From assembly GCA_900550295.1 (NCBI GenBank), contig URRM01000003.1, positions 1-51,692 on the forward strand: a stretch of 51,692 nucleotides of DNA, in the 5' to 3' direction. Within the stretch, counting starts at the first letter, position 1; every line of letters begins with the position of its first letter. Under the pieces are notes generated by a model, which was not told the origin of the DNA, did not search any database, and was given only the letters and a program-made list of their open reading frames with translations. The translations under genes were made by a program, and so were the position numbers. Shown piece by piece: positions 16,521 to 27,100 of this stretch. The stretch is from an uncultured bacterium. Its GTDB lineage: Bacteria > Cyanobacteriota > Vampirovibrionia > Gastranaerophilales > Gastranaerophilaceae.

Positions 16521-18791
16521 ATGAAGAAAAAAACAACTAAAAACTACATAGCTTTTACTTTAACCGAAATGACAATGGTGCTTTTGATTATGAGTGTCCT
16601 TGCTGCGGTTACTGCTCCTATAGTTAAACATGCTGTATCAGATGTTGTTAATACTTCAGAAGCGGACTCTTCTGATGACAGTCCTTGGAAAAAATTATCT
16701 AACTTGTCAGGAATTTTCTATTCAAGCGTAGGTAACGGTATTGTTTCAGTCGGTGCTATTCCAAGTGGTGCACCAACAAACTACAGTTATCCTACAATGA
16801 TTATTCAATCAAACGGTTCAGACAAGAATAGTGATATATCTCAAATAGGTTTCTATAACGGTAGCAACACTAATTCTCAAAGAATAGCTTTTGATAGATA
16901 CAATAATATTGCCATTGGACGTAATATCAGATCACACTCTACTCCAAGTCTAGCAAATCTACCTTATGGCAAGATTGAAATAGGCTCTAACATAGGTACT
17001 CATGGTTTGAAAAACTCTGCCCAAGCGGTCATTATTGGTAATGACGTGCTTTTAGGGTCTTATGCCTCTGCAGAGCACACAATTGCTATCGGTAGCAAAA
17101 ATAGCACTCAAGGTTTTTCTGTCCCTAATTTTGATAATTCTATCAATATTGGTTATTACAATTCAGTAGAAGCTCGTGATGAAAATTATAATTCTATAAA
17201 TATAGGTTCATATTCCTCTTTTGGAACAAGCGCTTATGGTAGTATCAGTATTGGCTATTATGCAGGTTCTTTTGCTAAAGGATATAGTAGATATAATATT
17301 TCTATAGGTTCATTAGCTCATTTTGTTGAAGCTGGAGTTGGCAACACTAATATCCATAGAGCAAATATTAATCTTGGAAGGTATTCCGGCTATGTAACTA
17401 AATTTGAAGATAGTCCATCTCCAAACATTTATTCGAATAAATATAATGGCAACATTAATATTGGTCAGTTTGCTGGTTCTATAACATCAAGACTTCATAA
17501 GCCGTCAGTTGAAGCTGGAGATAAATATGTTGAAAGACAAAACAACATTGCTATTGGTTTAGGCACTTTAGCAACATCTTGGAGATATAACTATCTTTCT
17601 AGTGTCAATAGAGCCGGCTCAACATGTGAAGATACAACATCTTTAAATATTTGTACTGAAAACAGGGCTTTTGTTTCTTCTACTGCTTTTAGCTCAGATA
17701 TTGCAATTGGTGCTTTTGCCGGAAATAATTTGTTTGCAAATGTAAAAGGTTATGCAAACCATAATTTGATTTTGATAGGTGCATATGCGGGTGCAGACTC
17801 TTTGCCTTTTTATTATAATGCCGAATATTTTGGTACAACTCAAAAAGCTTATAACGGTTCAATGTATGGAACTATCGCAATAGGACCTTTTGCCGGTTAT
17901 AGAATGGGTAGAAATCGTTCTGGTGGGGATGATTTTGGTATTGGTCATGAACCTGAAGGCTCTATCATGATAGGTTACTACGCCGGATATTCAAATAAAA
18001 TTCCTGGTATGATTGCCATAGGCAGTTATGCAGGTAGTACTACCAATTATGATGAAGGTTTTAATGGATTTGAAAGCCCAGAATCAACAACTATTTTTAT
18101 AGGTGATCATGCAGGCTATAGAGCCAAAGGTGAGTCTATTGGTATAGGTAAATATGCCTGTGCAAATGCAAATGGAATTGGGGCAATGTGCTTTGGTAAT
18201 TTTCCTTATGCTTCTATGATGAATGGACAATATTCTTTTAATAACAACAGTATTTGGAGTGTTACAGGCTCTTCTTATACAGCATATTTCTATGCCGGTG
18301 CAGGTGTTGGAAAAGCCAGTGATTTGATTTTAGCCGCAAAAAATATTTATTCAGTTGATGGAACGATAACAAGCGTTACTTCTGATGCACGTTCAAAACG
18401 TAAAATTAATTTGGTTAATTATGGTATAAAAGATTTCAGAAAATTTGATATCTATAACTTTACGCTAAAAGCTGACAAATCTCACGAAAAACATATCGGG
18501 GTTATCGCTCAAGAATACAGAAAAGCCTTCCCTCTAGGATTAGACAAAAACGGAAAATACTATTCTGTAAAACTTGATTGGCTTTACTATTCTATGATTA
18601 ACGCTGTCAAAGATTTAGACAAACTTATTCAAGAATTCCAAGTCAAATTTGACGAATATATCAACAACTTTGAATCTATAAAGGCTAGAATTGATGTTCT
18701 TGAAAAAGCTGTTGCACAAGAAAAAACCAACAATGAAAATATGCGCAAACAATTAGAACAAATTAATTCAAAATTAAACGCAAAAAAATAA
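16521..18791 (+). CDS. Prepilin-like surface protein with YadA-head-like repeats and S74 domain (paralog 3)
   Basis: 756 residues, third member of the operon, 5 bp after paralog 2. The prepilin-like site is A11|FTLTE with Glu +5 and a hydrophobic helix. About 19 AIGxxAG-like units extend from ~130 to ~555, with longer and more irregular inserts than in the other two. A CEDTTSLNIC segment near 370-380 could form a disulfide. The S74 domain starts at SDARSK (Ser621/Lys626), includes GVIAQEY, and ends in a coiled coil. Cleavage would release 136 residues. The three proteins could form homotrimers or a heteromeric fibre; sequence does not decide. Confidence 0.8.
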   Translation: MKKKTTKNYIAFTLTEMTMVLLIMSVLAAVTAPIVKHAVSDVVNTSEADSSDDSPWKKLSNLSGIFYSSVGNGIVSVGAIPSGAPTNYSYPTMIIQSNGSDKNSDISQIGFYNGSNTNSQRIAFDRYNNIAIGRNIRSHSTPSLANLPYGKIEIGSNIGTHGLKNSAQAVIIGNDVLLGSYASAEHTIAIGSKNSTQGFSVPNFDNSINIGYYNSVEARDENYNSINIGSYSSFGTSAYGSISIGYYAGSFAKGYSRYNISIGSLAHFVEAGVGNTNIHRANINLGRYSGYVTKFEDSPSPNIYSNKYNGNINIGQFAGSITSRLHKPSVEAGDKYVERQNNIAIGLGTLATSWRYNYLSSVNRAGSTCEDTTSLNICTENRAFVSSTAFSSDIAIGAFAGNNLFANVKGYANHNLILIGAYAGADSLPFYYNAEYFGTTQKAYNGSMYGTIAIGPFAGYRMGRNRSGGDDFGIGHEPEGSIMIGYYAGYSNKIPGMIAIGSYAGSTTNYDEGFNGFESPESTTIFIGDHAGYRAKGESIGIGKYACANANGIGAMCFGNFPYASMMNGQYSFNNNSIWSVTGSSYTAYFYAGAGVGKASDLILAAKNIYSVDGTITSVTSDARSKRKINLVNYGIKDFRKFDIYNFTLKADKSHEKHIGVIAQEYRKAFPLGLDKNGKYYSVKLDWLYYSMINAVKDLDKLIQEFQVKFDEYINNFESIKARIDVLEKAVAQEKTNNENMRKQLEQINSKLNAKK

Positions 18792-18842
18792 GACAATTGT
18801 CATTGCTTTAATTAAAAATGGCTTTTGTCTTAATGTCTTTTT
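18789..18842 (+). terminator. Candidate terminator after the pilin/S74 operon
   Basis: TAAGACAA (18789-18796, including the stop codon) pairs with TTGTCTTA (18825-18832), with an inner CATT/AATG helix across a 4x4 internal loop, then a T-run to 18842. A second hairpin, GGGGTT-8nt-AACCCC (18851-18870), follows but has no immediate T-run. Confidence 0.45.
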
Positions 18843-18950
18843 AAAATTTAGGGGTTGACAGTCTAACCCCGATTACCAAACCATTTGCCCGATTGTTTTT
18901 TTAATTGTAAAATTTTATTAAGCATATTTTTAACCAATTTTTTATATTAA

Positions 18951-18978
18951 TTGACTCTAAGATTTGATGTGTTACGAT
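18951..18978 (+). promoter_or_regulatory. Promoter of the rpoB-rpoC1-rpoC2 operon
   Basis: TTGACT (18951-18956) and TACGAT (18973-18978) with a 16-nt spacer predict a start near 18985 and a leader of about 90 nt before rpoB. The rest of the 282-bp gap between the pilin operon and rpoB holds only the hairpins noted above. Confidence 0.55.
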
Positions 18979-19073
18979 TTACTAGCATGCATTTGATTTT
19001 ATACAAATAGCCCAAATGTAAAGAAAAATTAAGACGTACGTAACACAATAGAATAAAGAACGAGGTTAATTTA

Positions 19074-22000
19074 ATGTCGACTCAATTTGCTAAAAGAAAA
19101 ACACCAATGGGTATTCCGGCAACTAATCTGGATTATTTACCCGACTTAATTGAAGTGCAAAAAAAATCGTTTGAATGGTTTTTAAAAGAAGGCTTGAAAG
19201 AAGAATTACTTGCTTTCTCTCCTATTAAAGACTATACAGGCAGATTAGAATTACACTTCTTACCAAACTACACTTTCGATAATGCTAAATACACTATCGA
19301 AGAAGCTAGAATTCACGACGCTACTTACGCTAAGCAATTACGTGTAATGGTTAGACTTGTAAACCGTGATTCCGGTGAAATTAAAGAACAAGAAGTTTAT
19401 ATCGGTGATATTCCGACTATGACTGACAAAGGTACTTTCATTGTTAACGGTGCTGAACGTGTTATCGTTTCTCAAATCGTTCGTTCACCCGGCGTTTACT
19501 TCAAACGTGAAGTTTCTCCAACCGGTAAACGTTTATACAATGCAACTGTTATTCCAAACCGTGGTGCTTGGATTAAAATTGAAACAGATTCTAATGACTT
19601 AGTTTACGTTAAAATCGATAAAAACAGAAAAATCCTAGCTACAACTTTATTGAAAGCTATGGGGTTGTCAGTTGCTGAAATGGAAGCATCTTTCACTCAC
19701 TTTGAATTCTTGAAAAAAACTTTAGAAAAAGATACAGCTGAAACTACTGATGATGCTTTAATTGATGTTTACAAAAAACTTAGACCTGGTGATCCTGCAT
19801 CAGCTCAAGGTGGACGTCAAATCATTGAAGCTCGTTTCTTTGATGAAAAGAAATATGATATCGGTCGTGTAGGTCGTTATAAATTAAATAAAAAATTAAA
19901 CTTGAACATTCCTGCTTCTCAAAGAACTTTGACTGTTCAAGATATTGTTGCTTCTATCGAATACTTGATTAACTTAACTTATGATGAAGGTACAGTTGAT
20001 GATATCGACCACTTAGGCAACAGACGTGTACGTTCAGTTGGTGAATTGTTACAAAACCAATTTAGAGTTGGTTTAAGCCGTATTGAACGTATCGTTAAGG
20101 AAAGAATGACACTTCAAGATAGTGAAACTCTTACTCCTTTAAATTTATTAAACACAAAACCATTAGTTGCAGCATTAAAAGAATTCTTCGGAAGTTCTCA
20201 ATTATCTCAATTCATGGACCAAATCAACCCATTAGCTGAATTAACTCACAAAAGACGTATTTCAGCTTTAGGACCTGGTGGTTTGATGAGAGAACGTGCT
20301 GGTTTCGCAGTTCGTGATATTCACCCTTCTCACTACGGTCGTATTTGTCCGATTGAAACTCCAGAAGGTCCGAACGCAGGTTTGATTGGTTCTTTGGCAA
20401 CTCACGCTAAAGTTAACGACTATGGTTTCATTGAATCTCCATTCTTTGTTGTAAAAGATGGAAAGGTTTCTGATGAAGTAGTTTATATGACTGCTGATGA
20501 AGATGAAAACTATCGTTGTGCTCCGGCTGACGTTGAACTTAATGAAGATGGTACATTCAAAAACGCTCAAGTTCCGGTTCGTTACAGATCAGAATTTGTT
20601 ATGAGTGAATCTTCAAAAGTTGACTATGTTGGTGTTTGCCCAATCCAAATCATTTCTGTTGCGACATCAGTAATTCCATTTATTGAACACGATGATGCCA
20701 ACCGTGCATTGATGGGTTCAAACATGCAACGTCAATCAGTACCTCTTTTAATTACTGAAAGACCAAGAGTTGCAACAGGTATGGAAGCCAGAGCAGCTAA
20801 AGACTCTGGTATGTTGATTGTTTCTGAATACGATGGTGTCGTTGAAAGAGTAGTCGGCGAAGAAATTACAATTAGAGATACAGAAGGTATTCCTCATGTA
20901 TATCAATTAATGAAATATGTAAGAAGTAACCAAGATACTTGTATTAACCAAAAACCAATCGTTAGAGAAGGTGACAAGGTTAAGGCAGGCGATGTAATCG
21001 CAGACGGTGCATCTACTTGCGGCGGTGAACTTTCATTAGGTAAAAACGTTTTAATCGCTTATATGCCTTGGGAAGGTTATAACTTCGAAGATGCGATCTT
21101 GTTATCAGAAAGATGCGTTCACGATGACATCTTTACTTCTGTTCACATTGAAAAATTAGAAATTGATGCAAGACAAACAAAACTTGGACCAGAAGAAATC
21201 ACTCGTGAAATTCCTAATGTTTCAGAAGAATCTTTAAGACACTTGGATGAACGTGGTATTGTTCGTATTGGTGCAAGAGTTTATGCAGATGATATTTTGG
21301 TAGGTAAAGTTACACCAAAAGGTGAATCTGAACACCCACCGGAAGAAAAATTGTTAAGAGCAATCTTTGCTGAAAAAGCAAGAGATGTAAAAGATAACTC
21401 ATTAAGAGTTCCTCACGGCGAAGGCGGTAGAGTTCTTGATGTTAAGGTATTTGACAGAGAAAAAGGTGATGAATTACCACCCGGAGCAAATACAGTTATC
21501 AGAGTTTACATTGCTCAAAAACGTAAAGTATCAGTAGGTGACAAACTTTCAGGTCGTCACGGTAACAAAGGTATCGTATCAAGAATTCTTGCAAAAGAAG
21601 ATATGCCATTCTTACCAGACGGTACTCCAGTAGATGTTGTATTGAACCCTCTAGGTGTTCCTTCTCGTATGAACGTAGGTCAAACTTATGAACACTTATT
21701 AGGTTTAGCATCTTACTTGACTAAAGACTACTACGCAGCTCCATCATTTGATGAAAGATATGGTAAAAACATGTCTGAAAAAGTAACAAAAGAAGAATTA
21801 TTACGTGGTATCAGAGAAACAGGCTGTGATTGGGTTGGTGAAGACGGTAAAGTTCGTTTAATCGACGGTAGAACTGGTGAACCATTTGATGAACCGGTTG
21901 CTGTAGGTTTAACTTACTTCTTGAAACTTGTTCACTTAGTAGATGATAAAATCCACGCTCGTTCAACTGGTCCTTACTCATTAGTAACACAACAACCTTT

Positions 22001-22388
22001 AGGTGGTAAGGCTCAATTCGGTGGACAAAGATTCGGTGAAATGGAAGTTTGGGCTCTTGAAGCTTACGGCGCAGCTTATGTACTTCAAGAAATGCTTACA
22101 ATCAAATCCGATGATGTTAACGGACGTAACAGAGCGTACGAAGCAATCGTTAAAGGTGATAACATTCCAAGACCTGGTATTCCAGAATCATTCAAAGTAC
22201 TTGTAAGAGAATTACAAAGTATCGGTTTGGATATTACGGTAGCTAAGAAAGACGGTATTGAAGTTGACTTAATGAGCGATATGGACGACTTAAGAAAAGC
22301 TGCTCCAAAACGTACATTATCAGATATCGATTCAGAATTGTTGAATATCAACTTCTTTGAAACACCAACAACTTTCGGAGATATATAA
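19074..22388 (+). CDS. rpoB: DNA-directed RNA polymerase beta subunit
   Basis: 1104 residues, matching the compact cyanobacterial-type beta subunit rather than the ~1340-residue proteobacterial form. The fork and rifampicin-pocket region (SQFMDQINPLAELTHKRR near 387-404, RERAGF near 413) is well conserved. The C-terminal clamp and switch-3 region (KAQFGGQRFGEMEVWAL) is intact. GAGG lies upstream of the ATG. It starts an operon with rpoC1 and rpoC2. Unlike in most bacteria, rplJ/rplL are not immediately upstream; this arrangement is common in the cyanobacterial phylum. Confidence 0.98.
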   Translation: MSTQFAKRKTPMGIPATNLDYLPDLIEVQKKSFEWFLKEGLKEELLAFSPIKDYTGRLELHFLPNYTFDNAKYTIEEARIHDATYAKQLRVMVRLVNRDSGEIKEQEVYIGDIPTMTDKGTFIVNGAERVIVSQIVRSPGVYFKREVSPTGKRLYNATVIPNRGAWIKIETDSNDLVYVKIDKNRKILATTLLKAMGLSVAEMEASFTHFEFLKKTLEKDTAETTDDALIDVYKKLRPGDPASAQGGRQIIEARFFDEKKYDIGRVGRYKLNKKLNLNIPASQRTLTVQDIVASIEYLINLTYDEGTVDDIDHLGNRRVRSVGELLQNQFRVGLSRIERIVKERMTLQDSETLTPLNLLNTKPLVAALKEFFGSSQLSQFMDQINPLAELTHKRRISALGPGGLMRERAGFAVRDIHPSHYGRICPIETPEGPNAGLIGSLATHAKVNDYGFIESPFFVVKDGKVSDEVVYMTADEDENYRCAPADVELNEDGTFKNAQVPVRYRSEFVMSESSKVDYVGVCPIQIISVATSVIPFIEHDDANRALMGSNMQRQSVPLLITERPRVATGMEARAAKDSGMLIVSEYDGVVERVVGEEITIRDTEGIPHVYQLMKYVRSNQDTCINQKPIVREGDKVKAGDVIADGASTCGGELSLGKNVLIAYMPWEGYNFEDAILLSERCVHDDIFTSVHIEKLEIDARQTKLGPEEITREIPNVSEESLRHLDERGIVRIGARVYADDILVGKVTPKGESEHPPEEKLLRAIFAEKARDVKDNSLRVPHGEGGRVLDVKVFDREKGDELPPGANTVIRVYIAQKRKVSVGDKLSGRHGNKGIVSRILAKEDMPFLPDGTPVDVVLNPLGVPSRMNVGQTYEHLLGLASYLTKDYYAAPSFDERYGKNMSEKVTKEELLRGIRETGCDWVGEDGKVRLIDGRTGEPFDEPVAVGLTYFLKLVHLVDDKIHARSTGPYSLVTQQPLGGKAQFGGQRFGEMEVWALEAYGAAYVLQEMLTIKSDDVNGRNRAYEAIVKGDNIPRPGIPESFKVLVRELQSIGLDITVAKKDGIEVDLMSDMDDLRKAAPKRTLSDIDSELLNINFFETPTTFGDI

Positions 22389-22439
22389 TCCGAACCAAAC
22401 GTAATTAGACAATAAACTCAACAAAAGGAGAAATTATAA

Positions 22440-24149
22440 ATGTCAACAAGTATTGATTATTTTGACTATATACGAATTAGTATCGCATCACCGGAAAGAA
22501 TTCTAAAATGGTCTTATGGTGAAGTTACTAAACCGGAAACAATTAACTACCGTACATTAAAACCAGAACGTGATGGTTTATTCTGTGAAAGAATCTTTGG
22601 ACCTACAAAGGACTGGGAATGTTATTGCGGTAAATACAAAAGAGTAAGACATAAAGGTATTATCTGCGAACGATGCGGTGTTGAAGTTACAGACTCAAAA
22701 GTTCGTCGTCACAGAATGGGACACATTAAACTTGCAGCTCCAGTTTCTCATATCTGGTTCTTGAAAGGTATCCCTTCTTACCTTGGCTTACTTTTAGATA
22801 TGACTCTAAAAGACTTAGAACAAGTAATTTACTTTAACAGCTATGTTGTTATTGATCCGGCTGAATCTGAATTCAAAAAATTACAACTTCTAAACGAAGA
22901 AGAATATGAAGATTACATCACTGAACACGAAGATTCTGAATTAAAAGTTGGAATCGGTGCTGAAGCAATTAAAGAATTGTTAGGTGAAATTGATGTTAAA
23001 GGCTTGGCTGAAGAAATTAGAAATGAATTAGCTGGCGATGTAAATTCAGTTCAAAGAAAAGGTAAATTGATTAAACGTTTAAGACTATTAGATTCATTAA
23101 TTTCAAGTGAAACAGATCCAACTTGGATGATTATGGATGTATTGCCTGTAACTCCTCCAGACTTAAGACCGATGGTTCAATTGGATGGTGGACGTTTTGC
23201 AACATCAGACTTAAACGACTTATACAGACGTGTAATTAACAGAAACAACCGTTTACAAAGATTGTTAGAAATGGGTGCTCCTGAAATCATTGTAAGAAAC
23301 GAAAAACGTATGTTACAAGAAGCGGTAGATGCCTTAATTGATAACGGTCGTCGTGGTAGAACAGTTGTTGGTCCAAACAACAGACCATTAAAATCATTAT
23401 CTAATATTATTGAAGGTAAACAAGGTCGTTTCCGTCAAAACTTGTTAGGTAAACGTGTTGACTACTCAGGTCGTTCAGTAATCGTAGTTGGTCCATCATT
23501 AGAATTGAACCAATGTGGTTTACCAAAAGAAATGGCAATCGAATTATTCAAACCATTCGTTGTTAATAAATTAATCGAACGTGGTTATGTTCAAAATATT
23601 AAATCAGCTAAGAAGAAAATTGAACGTTCAGAAGCTATCGTTTGGGATATCTTAGAAGAGGTAATTGACGGACACCCAGTAATGTTAAACCGTGCCCCTA
23701 CTCTTCACAGATTAGGTATTCAAGCGTTTGAACCAAAACTTGTTGAAGGTCGTGCAATTCAATTACACCCTCTAGTATGTACAGCATTTAATGCCGATTT
23801 TGACGGTGACCAAATGGCTGTTCACGTACCATTGAGTATTGAAGCGCAAACTGAAGCTAGAATGTTGATGTTAGCTACAAACAACATCTTAGCTCCGGCA
23901 ACAGGTAAACCTATTATCACACCATCTCAAGATATGGTTATGGGTATGTATTATTTAACTCTTATTAAAGATGAAAATATGGTACCTTCAAAATACTTCT
24001 ACAACTTCCAAGACGCTATTGCCGCTTTAGAAGCTAATGTAATCGACTTACACGACAAAATCTATGTAAGAGATGAACACGGCAAACGTATTGAAACTAC
24101 AGCAGGTAGAATTATTTTCAATGAAGCAGTAAGAAACGCAGTTTTATAA
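22440..24149 (+). CDS. rpoC1: RNA polymerase gamma subunit (N-terminal part of split beta')
   Basis: 569 residues equivalent to the N-terminal portion of RpoC. The zinc-binding cysteines are C61, C63, C76 and C79. The catalytic magnesium loop NADFDGD is at 451-457. The protein ends shortly after the catalytic double-psi barrel region. GGAG precedes the ATG and the next gene starts 20 bp after the stop with its own ribosome binding site, so this is a true gene split, not a frameshift. The split is a signature of Cyanobacteria and their non-photosynthetic sister classes. Confidence 0.97.
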   Translation: MSTSIDYFDYIRISIASPERILKWSYGEVTKPETINYRTLKPERDGLFCERIFGPTKDWECYCGKYKRVRHKGIICERCGVEVTDSKVRRHRMGHIKLAAPVSHIWFLKGIPSYLGLLLDMTLKDLEQVIYFNSYVVIDPAESEFKKLQLLNEEEYEDYITEHEDSELKVGIGAEAIKELLGEIDVKGLAEEIRNELAGDVNSVQRKGKLIKRLRLLDSLISSETDPTWMIMDVLPVTPPDLRPMVQLDGGRFATSDLNDLYRRVINRNNRLQRLLEMGAPEIIVRNEKRMLQEAVDALIDNGRRGRTVVGPNNRPLKSLSNIIEGKQGRFRQNLLGKRVDYSGRSVIVVGPSLELNQCGLPKEMAIELFKPFVVNKLIERGYVQNIKSAKKKIERSEAIVWDILEEVIDGHPVMLNRAPTLHRLGIQAFEPKLVEGRAIQLHPLVCTAFNADFDGDQMAVHVPLSIEAQTEARMLMLATNNILAPATGKPIITPSQDMVMGMYYLTLIKDENMVPSKYFYNFQDAIAALEANVIDLHDKIYVRDEHGKRIETTAGRIIFNEAVRNAVL

Positions 24150-24169
24150 TTAATAAAGGTAAATAAAAA

Positions 24170-27100
24170 ATGACAAATATGTATACAACACAAAAGAAAA
24201 CAGTAGATTTCATAAATAAGCAAATGGATAAAGGTGCATTGAAAAACTTACTTGCACAAATCTATCTTGAATTCGGTGGTGCAAAAACAGCAACATTGGC
24301 TAACACTTTGAAAAACTTAGGTTACCATTACGCTACAAAATCAGGCGTAACAATTTCAATTTCAGATTTGTCAGTTCCTCCTATCAAAGCTCAATTATTG
24401 AAAGATGCTGATGAAGAAATCGAAAAATCAACAAAAAGATACTTGAAAGGTGAAATCACAGAAGTAGAAAGATATACAAAGGTTATTGATACTTGGTCTG
24501 AAACAACAGCCAAATTGACAGAACAAGTAGTTAAAAACTTCGACAGATTGAACCCAGTTTACATGATGGCGTTCTCAGGTGCCAGAGGTAACTTGTCACA
24601 AGTATCACAGTTGGTTGGTATGCGTGGTTTGATGGCTGATGCGCAAGGTCAAATCATCGACTTACCTATCCGTTCAAACTTTAAAGAAGGTCTATCAGTT
24701 ACTGAATACATCATTTCATCATATGGTGCTCGTAAAGGTTTGGTAGATACAGCATTGAAAACAGCCGACTCTGGTTACCTAACAAGACGTTTGGTTGACG
24801 TTGCTCAAGATGTTATTATTCGTGACCACGATTGCCACGGTAAAAAACATATCAAATTGAGAGGTATTTATGACGGTGATACTTGTATTGTTCCATTAAT
24901 TGATAGATTATTAGGTAGAACTATTGCACAAGATATCGTTGATGCTGATGGCAAAGTTGTTGTTGAAAATAACACAACGTTGGATAGAAAAGACATCAAG
25001 AAAATTCAACGTATGGACGAAAAAGTTTGGGCCGATATTGAAAAAGAAGGTCTAGATGTTCGTTCAGGTTTAACTTGTGAATTAGAATATGGTGTTTGCC
25101 AAAAATGTTATGGTTGGGCAATGACAACTCAAAAATTAGTTGATGTTGGTGAATCAATCGGTATTATTGCCGCTCAATCAATCGGTGAACCCGGTACTCA
25201 GTTAACAATGAGAACATTCCACACAGGTGGTGTATTCAAAGGTTCTGGTGCTATGAAATATGTTACAGCAGATGAAGCTGGTGAAGTTGTAACAGACTTG
25301 AAGGGTAAAACACAAGAAGAAAGAACTCGTCACGGTGATGTAGTTCAAAAATCTATGTTAGAATTTGATATTGAAGTAAAAGGTGCTAAATCTTCTAAAA
25401 AATATCATATTCCAACAGGTGCAAGAATTATGGTTCAAAAAGGCGATAAAATTGCTAAAGGTGGTAACATTGCTATTTACGAACCAGTATCACAAGGGGA
25501 TGGTTCTCGTTTAACAGAAAAAGCTACAAAGGATATCACTTCTGATTTATCAGGCGAAGTTGTTTACCAAGACTTTACAGCAGATGAAAAGAAAGATAGA
25601 CAAGGTAACGTTTCTAGAACAGCTAACAAAAGCGGTGTTGTTTGGGTTCTTGGTGGTGATGTTTATAACTTGCCAGGTGGCTCAAAAGTTCAAGTTAAAG
25701 ACGGTCAAGCTATTAAAGAAGGCGAAAAACTTGCTGAAACTTCAACTATCTGCGAACACGGTGGTGAAGTTAGAGTTGGTGAAGACCTAGTTATTGAAGA
25801 AGTTAAATTTGAAGGTAAAAAGATTAAGAAAATTGTTTCAGGTAAAGAATTAACAATTGTAATCGCTTCAATTGCTCCTTCTAATGCTTCATTTGAACAA
25901 ACAAAGAAAGAACAAATTTGGACAGTTAATAAAACTGGTGAAAAATATATCGTTAAATCTCCGGTTGATACAACAGTTGAAAACGGTATGATTATCGCTG
26001 AATTAATCAGTGATGATTGTTCAGTTGCTTCTTCAGGTGAAATTAAATACGTCGATGTTGAAGTTGATGAAAACCAAATCATTACAAAAGCAGGTGACGT
26101 TGTATTCATCCCAGAAGAAGTTCACCAATTGAACAAAGAATCAACTTTAAAAATGGTTGAATCAGGTACTCACGTTACAGCAGGTACTGAAATTGTAAAA
26201 GATGTATATTGTCACTTAGATGGTATTGTTGAAATTAAAGAATACAATGATGTTATTCACGAAGTAACAATCAGACCTGGTGAAATTCACCAATTAGCAA
26301 ATGTTTCAGAATTGAAAGTTGAAGAAGGCGAAGTTATCAAGAAAGGTACATTGATTGCAGATGGTATTAAAGCTAAAGAAACTTCAATCGTAACAATTAT
26401 GGATTCTGAAATGGATGACTTGGGTATTGAAGACTTAGATGAAGAAATTGATACTACAATGAATATCGAAGAAGATAACATTGCAAATCAACCAATCCAA
26501 ATCTTAGTAAGACCTGTTCAAGTTATTAAAATTGAACCAAAAGACGTTTCAGTTAAATTCGATTCAACAGATGAATTAATTGATATCGTTCCTGTAACTC
26601 AATTACAATATAAAGACGGTGCTAGAGTTAGAAACTTAGACGGTGCAACTTTAGTTAGAACAAGTTTAGTTCTTCAAATGCAAGGCTACTTATCTCACTT
26701 AAAAGGTATGGTAGAACTTGATGAAAAGGGTGAATTGAAAATTGTTGTTCTTGACAAATTGATTGTACGTCGTGAACTTGAAGGTAATTCTAAATTAAAT
26801 GATTCATTACAAACTGAATTATTGGTTAAGAATGGTGAAACTATCGCTCCAAAAACACCGGTTGCTAAAACTTGTGTATTAGCTTTAAACGATGGTGTCG
26901 CTTCAATTAAAAATGAAAGTGAAGATGCTAGAAGATTGTTATTAGTTTGCGATAACTACGAAGAAAAAGTTAAAGTAAAAGCTAAAGCAGTTGTAAAAGC
27001 CGGTCAATTCATTAAACAAGATGACTTGTTAACAGAAGATGAAGCCGATAGAGCTCCGGTTTCAGGTCAAGTAGTAAGCGCTACAAAATCAGAAATTGTA

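Noticed and set aside
13355..17270. CRISPR-like repeat array in the surface-protein genes
   Set aside because: The repeats are short, unevenly spaced, inside coding frames and follow protein repeat periodicity.
12178..18791. Prophage tail-fibre genes, because of the S74 domains
   Set aside because: No capsid, terminase, integrase or lysis gene is nearby, the flanks are core genes, and all three proteins start with a prepilin-like signal not found on phage fibres.
20268..20570. Minus-strand ORF inside rpoB and similar antisense frames (e.g. 25705-26109, 11212-11568)
   Set aside because: These are shadows of strongly coding genes, with no ribosome binding sites and low-complexity translations.
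24150..24169. Frameshift or sequencing error splitting rpoC
   Set aside because: rpoC2 has its own ribosome binding site and start, and the break matches the known cyanobacterial rpoC1/rpoC2 boundary.
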